A stretch of 32,695 bases of DNA from a virus. Of this stretch, positions 14,307 through 21,818 are shown one piece after another. The notes below the pieces were generated by a model. The model was not told the DNA's origin. It ran no database searches and saw nothing but the letters and a program-made list of their open reading frames with translations. Location: positions 1 to 32,695 of the IMG/VR virus record IMGVR_UViG_3300044591_000494; one strand, 5' to 3'. Within the stretch, counting starts at the first letter, position 1; each line of letters opens with the position of its first letter. Both the position numbers and the translations under genes were made by a program.

Positions 14307-14501
14307 ATGAAATCTAAATTCATCTACGTCTCTCCTATCACCAAAAAAGCAAAGTACAACTTTTCTTCCATAATGAATTCCCTTCATTCTTGTAGGGTTA
14401 AAGATGAAAAGGATGATATGATTTATTTGGAATCTCTTAATAAGATGTATTATTTTTGGGTCAACAAAAAGAAAGATCCTAATTGGAAAATTGAAAAATA
14501 A
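14307..14501 (+). CDS. Small basic protein, 64 aa
   Basis: Begins MKSKFIYVSPITKKAKYNF three bases after the preceding stop. It is Lys-rich and ends KKKDPNWKIEK. There are no Cys pairs or catalytic motifs, and it may bind nucleic acid through its charge. It is transcribed with its neighbours. Function is unknown. Confidence 0.65.
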   Translation: MKSKFIYVSPITKKAKYNFSSIMNSLHSCRVKDEKDDMIYLESLNKMYYFWVNKKKDPNWKIEK

Positions 14502-14502
14502 T

Positions 14503-14982
14503 ATGTGGCAGATAAAACATCTTGAATATGATTATGCAGATTATTTTGACAAATGGATATCATATTTTAAATATAAATCTGATTTACTTCAAGATACTAC
14601 AAACAACTGCCTATCTAAAAATTGCTTTGCAACAAAAAATCTGCTAAAATTTGTAGGTGATGTTGAATTTTTAGATATTATTGAAGAATTAAAATCTACT
14701 TGTGAGGAATATGTAAATAAAAAACTAAAATACTTTTATTTGCATATGATTGATTATGAAAATGGTGGTGAAATGGCACCACATAAACACGATCATAATG
14801 AAGACTATAGTTTTATTCTTTATCTTAATTCTTGTAATGATGGAGATACCGTTCTCCATCTTGATTCTGAAATAAAAATAAAACCAGTTAAAAATAAAAT
14901 GGTATTATTTTCTTCGGATATTGTTCATTCTGCTATTTTTTCCAATCAAAAAAGAATTCTTGTTGGGGGACTAAAACTATGA
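14503..14982 (+). CDS. 2OG-Fe(II) oxygenase-like protein
   Basis: 159 aa from ATG 14503, one base after the previous stop (an in-frame TTG at 14491 is less likely). The double-stranded beta-helix core is recognisable: HKHDH (94-98) with Asp101 in DYSFILYLN, then GDTVLHL, a buried strand KMVLFSSDIVHSA with the second His at 142, and Arg151 in KRILVGG for the 2-oxoglutarate carboxylate. Exact ligand assignment within the His-rich stretch is uncertain. This is the compact form of the superfamily common in marine myoviruses. The substrate could be nucleic acid, protein or a small molecule. It is followed by an ATGA-coupled gene. Confidence 0.75.
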   Translation: MWQIKHLEYDYADYFDKWISYFKYKSDLLQDTTNNCLSKNCFATKNLLKFVGDVEFLDIIEELKSTCEEYVNKKLKYFYLHMIDYENGGEMAPHKHDHNEDYSFILYLNSCNDGDTVLHLDSEIKIKPVKNKMVLFSSDIVHSAIFSNQKRILVGGLKL

Positions 14983-15344
14983 AATCTTATGAGATTACTC
15001 ATTTTTCTTATCGGCACTGGCCTTCATACCATGATGAGGGATGTTATAAATTAAATCTTGTCTTTCGTGCTTGGGAGGTTGAAGAATATTCATACATAAA
15101 GCAAAGATTTATGGATGAATGTAATGAATGGAAAAAAACAGAAATAGTTACTGATCTTGATCTCTATGAAAAATATAGAGATGGCATAAGAATGCTAGAT
15201 GCAGATACTGGTAGAGAACTTCTTAGTGAAAAAAGGACTGAAGAAGAAAAGGCACTAGACGACAGGAAATATATTCCAATTCAATTTGTAAATGATAATA
15301 ACTTGGAGAGAGAAGAGGTATATACCAAGTTTTCAATTTTATGA
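14979..15344 (+). CDS. Charged protein, 121 aa, unknown function
   Basis: Starts with ATGA overlap on the preceding oxygenase gene. The N-terminal third (SYEITHFSYRHWPSYHDEGC) is aromatic and beta-like. The rest is helical and highly charged, with a run of Glu/Lys around residues 80-95. No catalytic motif recognised. Translational coupling suggests a link to the oxygenase, but that is inference. Confidence 0.65.
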   Translation: MKSYEITHFSYRHWPSYHDEGCYKLNLVFRAWEVEEYSYIKQRFMDECNEWKKTEIVTDLDLYEKYRDGIRMLDADTGRELLSEKRTEEEKALDDRKYIPIQFVNDNNLEREEVYTKFSIL

Positions 15345-15480
15345 ATATTTTAAAATCAATTCAGTCACAAAAGGTATAATTCAATACATAGAAGAACTTA
15401 AAAAGGTAGAAAATCCTGATACATATTACGCAGAGCAATTGTATCATGCTATTAAATGTTTAGAACATTGGTGGGACTGA
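15292..15480 (+). CDS. Small protein with uncertain start, possible frameshift
   Basis: The frame from ATG 15292 gives 62 aa but overlaps the previous gene by 53 nt. The C-terminal 45 residues (from KINSVTKGIIQYIEELKKV to LEHWWD) look like a real helical protein. A better-placed ATG at 15341 overlaps the preceding stop as ATGA, but its frame ends after 12 codons. It would join the good frame by a -1 shift at TTTAAAA (15349-15355). Either an unusual start, a frameshift mutation or a programmed shift could explain this. Function is unknown. Confidence 0.45.
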   Translation: MIITWREKRYIPSFQFYEYFKINSVTKGIIQYIEELKKVENPDTYYAEQLYHAIKCLEHWWD

Positions 15481-15512
15481 ATCAAGATATATAATAAAGT
15501 TGTTATTTTATA

Positions 15513-15758
15513 ATGTTAACTCAATTACAATTAATCTTTCTTACTATATTTGCATTTGTTACTTATGCTATGGTAACAGATCCAAATGTGGTAAGATTTT
15601 TTGATTTATGTATTAAATTATTAAAAATAAACACAGAAAGATTTTTTTGGATGATAAGATTTCATCCTTTAGTTACGACCAATCCTGTAAGTCAATGGTT
15701 GATGATGCGTAAATATATGAAACAAGCAGAAAAACTACAAAAAGAATTAAATGAGTGA
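15513..15758 (+). CDS. Small membrane protein, one N-terminal TM segment
   Basis: Encodes 81 aa. Residues 5-21 (LQLIFLTIFAFVTYAMV) form a clear hydrophobic helix with few charges before it, and residues 30-55 are amphipathic and aromatic. The C-terminus is a Lys-rich helix (RKYMKQAEKLQKELNE), probably cytoplasmic. A TATAAT lies at 15490-15495 without a matching -35. Small membrane proteins like this may alter the host envelope or exclude other phages, but nothing here is specific. Confidence 0.6.
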   Translation: MLTQLQLIFLTIFAFVTYAMVTDPNVVRFFDLCIKLLKINTERFFWMIRFHPLVTTNPVSQWLMMRKYMKQAEKLQKELNE

Positions 15759-15768
15759 GAGTTATTAA

Positions 15769-16485
15769 ATGGAAGAAGATTTAAGAGTTAAACATGCAGA
15801 TATTTTAAAAGATCCAGATGGTCCTTTAAATCATTATAATGTAATATATCCAGATGATCCAAGAACGCACAATCATTTTGATTTTTGTGGTAATACAATT
15901 TATAGGGCATATAATGTATTAAGTTTAGAAGATCGTCAAGCATTGTTAGAAGAGATTGACGATGAATTGTCTAAAAATCCTAATTGGGATTTGTCGGTAG
16001 AAGCAACTAAAGAACTTAGTACTAGAAAGTTAAAAAATAAAGAATGTTGGGTTAATTTTTTTAAAATGGTGAAAACCCATTTGTACAATTATGCAAAGAT
16101 AACAAATAATCCAAAAATTCTGGAATTAAAAATTCAATCTTATTGGGCAAAAAGATTGAGAGATGTTTCTGAGGAAAAATATGCAGAAGAATTGTATATA
16201 AACTACGGAAATACTCATAGTCATCAACATTTTGATTTGGGATTAATTTTTTATTTGCAAAATCCTTCAAGGATTTATGGAACATTGATTGAAAATAATG
16301 GACGTGAAGTTGTAATTCCTGGTGACGAAAATTCTTTGCTTTTACATCATTCTGCAGTAAATCATCAACCAGCACATCCACCTCCGATAGTCGCAAAAGA
16401 TTATTATAGATGTGTCATCGTTGCAGATTTTATGTATCCAGATAAAGATAAAAAAATGAGAGTTGCGGATGACAGAAAAAGATAA
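15769..16485 (+). CDS. 2OG-Fe(II) oxygenase-like protein, 238 aa
   Basis: The C-terminal half carries the iron site: HSHQHFD (150-156; H154 and D156 fit HxD), LGLIFYLQ, then IPGDENSLLLHHSAVNHQP with the distal His at 199 or nearby, and Arg214 in YYRCVIV. The N-terminal half is charged and helical, with no known domain. Length exceeds the minimal fold by about 100 residues. It is the second oxygenase-like gene within 1.5 kb. A likely host-metabolite, glycan or nucleic-acid modifying enzyme; substrate unknown. Confidence 0.7.
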   Translation: MEEDLRVKHADILKDPDGPLNHYNVIYPDDPRTHNHFDFCGNTIYRAYNVLSLEDRQALLEEIDDELSKNPNWDLSVEATKELSTRKLKNKECWVNFFKMVKTHLYNYAKITNNPKILELKIQSYWAKRLRDVSEEKYAEELYINYGNTHSHQHFDLGLIFYLQNPSRIYGTLIENNGREVVIPGDENSLLLHHSAVNHQPAHPPPIVAKDYYRCVIVADFMYPDKDKKMRVADDRKR

Positions 16486-16702
16486 AAAAATTTATAAAAA
16501 TATTTTTAAAAAAATATTAGAGAATAAAAAGGATACCATGTCCTATGAGGAAGGGACATGGTTGATGGAACGACCAGAAATGATGGATCTTGCAAAAAAA
16601 TTAAATGCAAAGGTAAAAATAATGGCTAGATTTCCAGAATATAAAAATACCATAGAAGAAATACTTTTTATTCTTGACTTATCAGACAGGTTTTTAAGAT
16701 AA
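16469..16702 (+). CDS. Small helical protein, 77 aa
   Basis: ATG 16469 overlaps the end of the preceding gene by 17 nt; a TTG at 16463 is a less likely start. The N-terminal half is Lys-rich (TEKDKKIYKNIFKKILENKK). The rest forms further predicted helices ending DLSDRFLR. No family recognised. Confidence 0.6.
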   Translation: MTEKDKKIYKNIFKKILENKKDTMSYEEGTWLMERPEMMDLAKKLNAKVKIMARFPEYKNTIEEILFILDLSDRFLR

Positions 16703-16770
16703 GAATAATTTATACCCTGTTGTCTTTTTGATCTTTTTTTGCTACCATTGGAACATAGTAAACCAGAATC

Positions 16771-17913
16771 ATGCATTACAAATTTCCAACAATTACACAT
16801 TTGGATCAAGTTAAGAATGCTATTGAAGGTTATGACGAATTTCGTGTAACTGATAAAGGATTCTATACTGTTGTAAATTATGCTGTAGCTTTTGATAATA
16901 CTTTTGATATTAATGATGAAAATGATATTAATGGTATGATTCGTAGGGAATGTCGGGGATTAATTTTTGATGTTGATGGTAATTTGATTTCGCGTCCCTA
17001 TCATAAGTTTTTTAATTTAAATGAAAGAGAAGAAACTCATATTGATACTGTAGGATTTGATCTTCATACTGTTCTTGAAAAAATGGATGGATCAATGATT
17101 CGTCCTATTCCAACAGAACATGGATTTAGACTTGCCACAAAAGCAGGAATTACTGATGTTGCAATAAATGCTGAAATTTTTATTTCAGATAAACCAGAAT
17201 ATGCAAATTTTATTAATCATTGTATTGCTCGGAATTTAACTGCAATCTTTGAATGGTGTTCTCGTAAAAACAGAATTGTTGTTGATTATCCAGAAGATAA
17301 ATTAATTCTTACTGCTCTAAGAAGTATTAAAAATGGATCTTATTGTTCATATAATAATCTGCGTCTTCTAACAGAACAATATAATATTCCTCTGGTTAAA
17401 AAATGGCCAGATAATATGAATATCCAAGAATTGGTTGAGTATGTTCGTAATCTTGAGGATGAAGAAGGTATTGTTCTAAGGTTTGACAATGGACATATGT
17501 TGAAAATTAAAGCGGAAGAGTATGTACTTCGTCATAAAACTAAAGAGCAAATCAGTCAAGAAAAAAATGTTTTGGATGTAATTATTGAAGATAAAGTTGA
17601 TGATGTAATTCCTTTGCTATTAGATTCTGATGCAAGTAGATTGAAATATTTTCAAAAAGCATTTTGGATTAATGTGGATGATGTTGCATTTAATTTAGCT
17701 GAGACATATCAAAAAGGAAAACACTATCAAGATAAAAAATCCTTTGCTGTAGAATTTGTTCAAAAACTTAGTCCTCATTTACAACCATTCATGTATGCAA
17801 TGAATTCTGGAAAAGGTTCTAAAAGTCTCTTGGTAGAATCTATTAAAAAATCATTAACCTCACAAACTAAAATAGACCAATCTCGTTGGATGTGGGGAAA
17901 CTTAGTTTGGTAA
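16771..17913 (+). CDS. rnlA: T4 Rnl1-like RNA ligase
   Basis: Encodes 380 aa, close to T4 RNA ligase 1 (374 aa). It has the nucleotidyltransferase motif I KMDGS with Lys104 as the predicted AMP-accepting residue, preceded by ECRGLIFD as in T4. FEWCSRKNRIV follows (motif III-type), then EEGIVLRF (motif IV) and LKIKAEEYV (motif V). The C-terminal third is helical, as in Rnl1. The enzyme joins 5'-phosphate to 3'-OH RNA ends, classically repairing tRNA cut by host anticodon nucleases. It is followed by an HNH gene and then a PNK-like kinase and a phosphatase that would heal the ends. The 68-nt gap upstream shows T-rich sequence but no clear promoter. Confidence 0.9.
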   Translation: MHYKFPTITHLDQVKNAIEGYDEFRVTDKGFYTVVNYAVAFDNTFDINDENDINGMIRRECRGLIFDVDGNLISRPYHKFFNLNEREETHIDTVGFDLHTVLEKMDGSMIRPIPTEHGFRLATKAGITDVAINAEIFISDKPEYANFINHCIARNLTAIFEWCSRKNRIVVDYPEDKLILTALRSIKNGSYCSYNNLRLLTEQYNIPLVKKWPDNMNIQELVEYVRNLEDEEGIVLRFDNGHMLKIKAEEYVLRHKTKEQISQEKNVLDVIIEDKVDDVIPLLLDSDASRLKYFQKAFWINVDDVAFNLAETYQKGKHYQDKKSFAVEFVQKLSPHLQPFMYAMNSGKGSKSLLVESIKKSLTSQTKIDQSRWMWGNLVW

Positions 17914-17917
17914 ATTT

Positions 17918-18394
17918 ATGGAAACCATATTACTAGAACCACATAAAACAATATTAGTTCTTAATGCAAGTTATGAACCAATAAATTTTTGTAATTGGAA
18001 AAGGGCTATTGTGCTTCTTTTAAAAGAAAAAGCACAACTACTGTCATCTAGAGTAATTCGTTTAATTAATTACATACAGTTACCAATTTCTAAAATAATG
18101 TCATGTAAACCATCAAGACAGTTGGTTTATAAAAGAGATGATAATCGTTGTCAGTATTGTGGATCAATAAAACAACTTACTATTGATCATGTAATACCAA
18201 AATCTAAAGGTGGTAAAGACACCTGGGAAAATTTAGTTGTTGCTTGTATGTTATGTAATACGAAAAAAGGTGATAGGACACCAGAAGAGTGGGGAGTTCC
18301 ATTGCATCAAAAACCAAAGGCACCATTTAATAAAATGACAATTAGTTTAAAAACCTCTAATGTTCCTGAATGGAAGGAGTATGTTTATGCCTGA
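17918..18394 (+). CDS. HNH endonuclease-like protein
   Basis: Encodes 158 aa. The N-terminal ~60 residues (VLNASYEPINFCNWKRA) match the domain that precedes HNH in many cyanobacterial and phage HNH proteins. The HNH core is CQYCG ... TIDHVIPKSKGG ... ENLVVACMLCNTKKGD, with two CxxC pairs for a structural zinc and the DH and N residues for metal and catalysis. It lies between the RNA ligase and the kinase. It could be a free-standing homing-type endonuclease inserted in the RNA repair operon, or a DNA-processing nuclease. All key residues look intact. Confidence 0.85.
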   Translation: METILLEPHKTILVLNASYEPINFCNWKRAIVLLLKEKAQLLSSRVIRLINYIQLPISKIMSCKPSRQLVYKRDDNRCQYCGSIKQLTIDHVIPKSKGGKDTWENLVVACMLCNTKKGDRTPEEWGVPLHQKPKAPFNKMTISLKTSNVPEWKEYVYA

Positions 18395-18875
18395 ACTTTT
18401 AATGCTTTGTGGTATTCCTACCTGTGGGAAATCCACATATGTTGAAAAACTGAAGAACTTGGACTACTGGAAGGATGCAGTAGTTCTTTCTACTGATAAT
18501 TACATTGAAAAACAAGCACAACGAATGGGTCTGACTTATAATCAGATTTTTGATGATGTGATTGATGATGCAACTAGGGAACTTGAACTTGAGTTGAATA
18601 TGGCAAAGGATAAAGGAAAGAACATCATTTGGGATCAGACAAACTTATCAGTCAAGACCCGAAAGAAAAAACTTTCTAAAGTCCCTTCCATTTACCGCAG
18701 GGATGCTGTATACTTTGTCATATCACTAGAGGAGGCACTGGAACGGAACGATCACCGTGAAGGGAAGTTTATTCCAAAAAGCATCTTAAAGAGGATGTGG
18801 CATCAATTTGAAATTCCAACTCGCAATGAGGACTTTGATTATGTTGAAAAAGTTGAGGTTCAAGGAACCGTATAA
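18387..18875 (+). CDS. Polynucleotide kinase-like P-loop kinase (5'-OH healing)
   Basis: 162 aa from ATG 18387, chosen because AGGAG at 18375-18379 lies 7 nt upstream; ATG 18381 would be too close. The N-terminus MPELLMLCGIPTCGKST carries Walker A GIPTCGKS (9-16). VVLSTDNYIEKQAQ resembles the kinase segment of T4 PseT that holds the general-base Asp, and WDQTNLSVKTRKKKL follows. These features match the 5'-kinase domain of PseT/AAA_33 kinases. Unlike T4 PseT it ends here, with no phosphatase domain; that domain is encoded two genes downstream. Together with the ligase this forms an RNA repair set. Confidence 0.8.
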   Translation: MPELLMLCGIPTCGKSTYVEKLKNLDYWKDAVVLSTDNYIEKQAQRMGLTYNQIFDDVIDDATRELELELNMAKDKGKNIIWDQTNLSVKTRKKKLSKVPSIYRRDAVYFVISLEEALERNDHREGKFIPKSILKRMWHQFEIPTRNEDFDYVEKVEVQGTV

Positions 18876-19071
18876 TCATCATATTGAATATACAAATGAT
18901 ATTGACCGCATCGTGAAGATCTTTGCGGATCGTGGATATGAAATCTCACACTCTGATGCAATCCGTGCCTGGGAAGAATTTTCTGATAGTATGTGTGCTG
19001 GATGGATGTGTCTTGGAGAAGATGATGAAGTGTTCCACGATGCTTTTTATTATTTTGAGGAAGTGGTGTGA
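18841..19071 (+). CDS. Small protein between split kinase and phosphatase
   Basis: 76 aa from ATG 18841; starts at 18826 or TTG 18853 are alternatives. It overlaps the kinase gene by 35 nt and the phosphatase start by 4 nt. The core reads IVKIFADRGYEISHSDAIRAWEEF, predicted helical, then an acidic stretch GEDDEVFHDAFYYFEEVV. No family recognised. Its place inside the split kinase/phosphatase pair suggests a linked function, but it may simply be a tolerated insertion. Confidence 0.6.
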   Translation: MLKKLRFKEPYNHHIEYTNDIDRIVKIFADRGYEISHSDAIRAWEEFSDSMCAGWMCLGEDDEVFHDAFYYFEEVV

Positions 19072-19520
19072 CTGAACGTAATTGTTTTATTTTTGATTTG
19101 GATGGAACTATTTGTAATGTCCATCATCGCAAACAATATGTTGCCACTAAGCCCCGTAATTGGGATGCTTGGAATAAAGGTCTGGTAAATGATACTCCTC
19201 ATTTAGCAGTTCAAAAAGTATTTCAAGCACTTCGTAATGATTGTGAAGTTGATTTAATTATTGTTTCTGGTCGTTCGGATGATTATAAGGAACAAACAGT
19301 TCAATGGTTGACTGACAATCAAATCTTTTATGATGAGATTTATATGAGAAAGTATGAGGATCATCGTGATGATTGTATTGTCAAAGGTGAAATTGCTGAC
19401 GAAATTCAGAAAACTCATAATATTATTGGAGTTTTTGATGATCGGCAGCGTGTGGTAAATATGTGGATTCAGCGTGGTATCTTTGTATTTGATGTTGCAC
19501 AAGGTCTGGGGAACTTCTGA
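19068..19520 (+). CDS. PNKP-like 3'-phosphatase (HAD family)
   Basis: 150 aa from GTG 19068, which overlaps the preceding TGA. It has FDLDGT with nucleophile Asp10 and Asp12 (HAD motif I), VSGRSDDYK (motif II region), MRKYEDHRDDCIVKGEI and GVFDDRQRVVNMW (acidic motif). The order and the phrase 'R..D..DCIVK.EI.DEI' match the C-terminal phosphatase domain of T4 PseT, which removes 3'-phosphate or 2',3'-cyclic phosphate from broken RNA. It stands alone rather than fused to the kinase. It fits with the ligase and kinase as a complete end-healing and sealing pathway. Confidence 0.85.
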   Translation: MTERNCFIFDLDGTICNVHHRKQYVATKPRNWDAWNKGLVNDTPHLAVQKVFQALRNDCEVDLIIVSGRSDDYKEQTVQWLTDNQIFYDEIYMRKYEDHRDDCIVKGEIADEIQKTHNIIGVFDDRQRVVNMWIQRGIFVFDVAQGLGNF

Positions 19521-19522
19521 TT

Positions 19523-19837
19523 ATGATTGACACACTTATTGCTGGATTGACTTGCGGAATTGCAACTTTTTACGGAATTGGAGACGGATTTCATGGACAA
19601 ACAACTGCTAACGGTGAGCGGTTTGATGCTTATCGTTGGACTGCAGCTCATCCTTATCTACCTATGGGTAGCAAAATTAGGGTAACGAACCAAAACAACG
19701 GAAAACAAGTTATTGTAAGAGTAAATGATCGTGGTCCATATAGTCATGCTGATTTGGATCTTTCTTATGCTGCCTTTGCTCATATTTCTTCTACGAGTAA
19801 GGGTAACGCTACTGTATGTTGGAGAGTAGTTGGATGA
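19523..19837 (+). CDS. RlpA-like double-psi beta-barrel protein
   Basis: Encodes 104 aa. It shows GIATFYG, TANGERFD, TAAHPYLPMGSKIRVTN, VIVRVNDRGPY and LDLSYAAFAHI. These are the conserved blocks of RlpA/expansin-like lytic transglycosylases, with His43 and Asp69 at the expected catalytic positions. The N-terminus is slightly hydrophobic, with no clear signal peptide and no lipobox, unlike bacterial RlpA lipoproteins. It may cut or remodel host peptidoglycan during lysis, or be carried on the virion. Flanked by the RNA phosphatase and a metallophosphoesterase. Confidence 0.8.
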   Translation: MIDTLIAGLTCGIATFYGIGDGFHGQTTANGERFDAYRWTAAHPYLPMGSKIRVTNQNNGKQVIVRVNDRGPYSHADLDLSYAAFAHISSTSKGNATVCWRVVG

Positions 19838-20634
19838 AAGTTCGTTTAGTCAGTGATTTACATTTGGAAATGTGTGAACACGGGCATGGAGTTCCTGACC
19901 TTGGAGAGGGTGAAGTTCTGATCCTTGGTGGGGATATTCTCTGTGCTCGCCACTTCAAAAAGAATGGTTCTCTCAAAGAAGTTTATACTAACTTCCTAAA
20001 GAAGTGTGCTGACAATTTTATGCATGTTCTGTATATCACAGGGAATCATGAAGCATATGGATACAACTATGAAGGAACCTGGAATGTTCTAAAAGAGAAT
20101 CTTCCTGAAGGTATTCAACTGATGGAAGATAATGTGGTGAAGATTGCTGATTGGGTTTTTATCGGTTCTACTTTTTGGACTGACTTCCGTAATGGAAATG
20201 CCCTGGAAATGATGGAAGCGGCACAGTGTATGAATGATTATAAGACTATTCGTATCACTCCAAAGTATCGTAAGATGAATCCTGATGATACATATGGTTT
20301 CCATCGTAAATCTAAGCAGTTTCTTCTGGAACAGTTAGAACTTTTTAAAAACCAGAAAATCTGGGTTCTCACGCACCACGCACCTTCTTACCAGTCCGTT
20401 CACGAAAAATACCGAAAATCGGGCATCGCAAACGGTGCCTATGTCAGCGATCTTGACGGTCTCATCCTGGACAACCCTGAGATTAGGGTCTGGTCCCACG
20501 GTCACACCCATACTTCATTTGACTATAAAATCGGTGAATGTCGGATTGTTTGCAATCCCAGAGGATACTACAATGGTTACAACAATAGAGATTTGAACTT
20601 GGACTTTGACCCTAACTTTGAGATTGAGTTATGA
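19834..20634 (+). CDS. Calcineurin-like metallophosphoesterase
   Basis: 266 aa from ATG 19834, an ATGA overlap with the RlpA-like gene. All five metal-binding blocks are visible: SDLHLE (7-12), ILGGDI, ITGNHE, LTHHAP and WSHGHTHT. The reaction is hydrolysis of a phosphomonoester or phosphodiester at a two-metal site. The substrate is not predictable, but the position beside the RNA kinase, phosphatase and ligase makes a cyclic phosphate or nucleic-acid end possible. Length is normal for the family and no extra domain is seen. Confidence 0.85.
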   Translation: MKVRLVSDLHLEMCEHGHGVPDLGEGEVLILGGDILCARHFKKNGSLKEVYTNFLKKCADNFMHVLYITGNHEAYGYNYEGTWNVLKENLPEGIQLMEDNVVKIADWVFIGSTFWTDFRNGNALEMMEAAQCMNDYKTIRITPKYRKMNPDDTYGFHRKSKQFLLEQLELFKNQKIWVLTHHAPSYQSVHEKYRKSGIANGAYVSDLDGLILDNPEIRVWSHGHTHTSFDYKIGECRIVCNPRGYYNGYNNRDLNLDFDPNFEIEL

Positions 20635-20828
20635 ATTACAAAACTTTTGATGATTGGTTTGATGAGTTGGAGGGATTTTCCTATCGATCTGAGCGGTTTT
20701 GGGATGATTTTGAGTATGCGTCTCAAACTAAAGATTATTCTATGATCAAAAAATGGTTAAAAACTGCTTGGGAGATTGGATATCAAAGCTCAGAAAGTAA
20801 ATTTTATGGTGGGACAAAAAATGATTGA
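20631..20828 (+). CDS. Small acidic protein, 65 aa
   Basis: Starts with ATGA overlap on the metallophosphoesterase gene. Its sequence is acidic and aromatic (NYKTFDDWFDELEGFSYRS at the start), mostly helical. No motif recognised. It is translationally coupled on both sides. Confidence 0.6.
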   Translation: MNYKTFDDWFDELEGFSYRSERFWDDFEYASQTKDYSMIKKWLKTAWEIGYQSSESKFYGGTKND

Positions 20829-20988
20829 TACTGTTAGATTTCCTTATCCGAATTTTCCATTTAGATTGGAGTATGAAGAAAATAAGGTTAAGAAAGTTTG
20901 TCATTTTGAATGTAAAGAACATCTCGATAAATATTTGGAACGACATAAACTTAAAAAAAATAAAGTTAAAATAGAAAATCGTAAATGA
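20821..20988 (+). CDS. Small Lys-rich protein, 55 aa
   Basis: ATG 20821 overlaps the end of the previous gene by 8 nt; the longer TTG-initiated form is unlikely. The protein reads MIDTVRFPYPNFPFRL, then VCHFECKEHLDKYLERH, and ends strongly basic. The Cys/His group could bind a metal but is not a standard zinc finger. The last codons overlap the radical SAM gene by 4 nt, so it may belong to that operon. Confidence 0.6.
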   Translation: MIDTVRFPYPNFPFRLEYEENKVKKVCHFECKEHLDKYLERHKLKKNKVKIENRK

Positions 20989-21818
20989 AAACCTTTAAAG
21001 TTCCGCACATAGAATTACATGTAACGCATACTTGCAATTTTAGTTGTGAAGGATGTTCTCATTATTCAAATCACGGACATTCTGGAACTTTATCTCTAAA
21101 AGAATGTGATGAATGGTTGTATTCTTGGAGTAGAAGATTGCAACCAGAATTGTTTACTATATTGGGTGGAGAACCAACTCTTAATAAGAATTTAATTGAT
21201 ATAATTTATCTGGTAAGAATGATGTGGCCAGATACTGCAACTGCAATTGATTTAGTATCAAATGCAAGTTTTTTGCATATGCACTCTGATTTACCACAAG
21301 CGTTGCTTGATACTGATACTACTTTAGCAATTTCAATTCATAGTAAAATACATCCTGGGTATGTAAATAAATTTAAAAAAGGATATAGATTGGCTAAAGA
21401 ATGGAGAAAGCAGTATGGAATAAATTTAGAATTTTGGGACTTTACAACAGATACATGGATGCCCCAATATAAAGGATTTGGCAATAATATGATGCCATAT
21501 GAAGATAATGATCCAAGAAAAAGTTGGGAAAAATGCTTATCTAAAAAGGCTCTACAAATACATGAAGGTAAATTGTGGAAGTGTCCACCTCTGGCATATT
21601 TACCGATGCAAACAAAAAAATATGAACTTGACAAAAAATGGGATCCTTATTTAAAATATAAACCATTGGATATAAACTGTTCTGATCAAGAACTTGAAGA
21701 ATTTTTAAATAGGGAAGATGAGTGTTTTTGTGCTATGTGCCCAGCAAATATTGACAATCCATATCAAAAAAATGATCCAACTCTTCCTGTAAGTTATTGG
21801 GAGAAGTTAAACTCATGA
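20985..21818 (+). CDS. Radical SAM protein
   Basis: Encodes 277 aa. CNFSCEGC (residues 17-24) is the CX3CX2C motif that binds the radical-generating 4Fe-4S cluster. LGGEPTL is the GGE motif contacting SAM. The C-terminal part has further Cys (in SWEKC, WKCPP and ECFCAMCPA), suggesting an auxiliary cluster of SPASM type. It begins with ATGA overlap on a small gene and ends with ATGA overlap on the carbamoyltransferase. With that enzyme and two SGNH-like proteins it probably modifies a peptide, sugar or lipid. Family call firm; substrate unknown. Confidence 0.85.
   Translation: MKTFKVPHIELHVTHTCNFSCEGCSHYSNHGHSGTLSLKECDEWLYSWSRRLQPELFTILGGEPTLNKNLIDIIYLVRMMWPDTATAIDLVSNASFLHMHSDLPQALLDTDTTLAISIHSKIHPGYVNKFKKGYRLAKEWRKQYGINLEFWDFTTDTWMPQYKGFGNNMMPYEDNDPRKSWEKCLSKKALQIHEGKLWKCPPLAYLPMQTKKYELDKKWDPYLKYKPLDINCSDQELEEFLNREDECFCAMCPANIDNPYQKNDPTLPVSYWEKLNS

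Noticed and set aside
15490-15514. Two TATAAT hexamers before the small membrane protein gene
   Set aside because: No -35 partner is seen, one hexamer overlaps the ATG, and such hexamers are frequent in AT-rich DNA.
19834-20634. Mre11/SbcD-type recombination nuclease
   Set aside because: It has the metallophosphoesterase motifs but is short, lacks the capping and DNA-binding regions, and no SbcC/gp46-like ATPase is adjacent.
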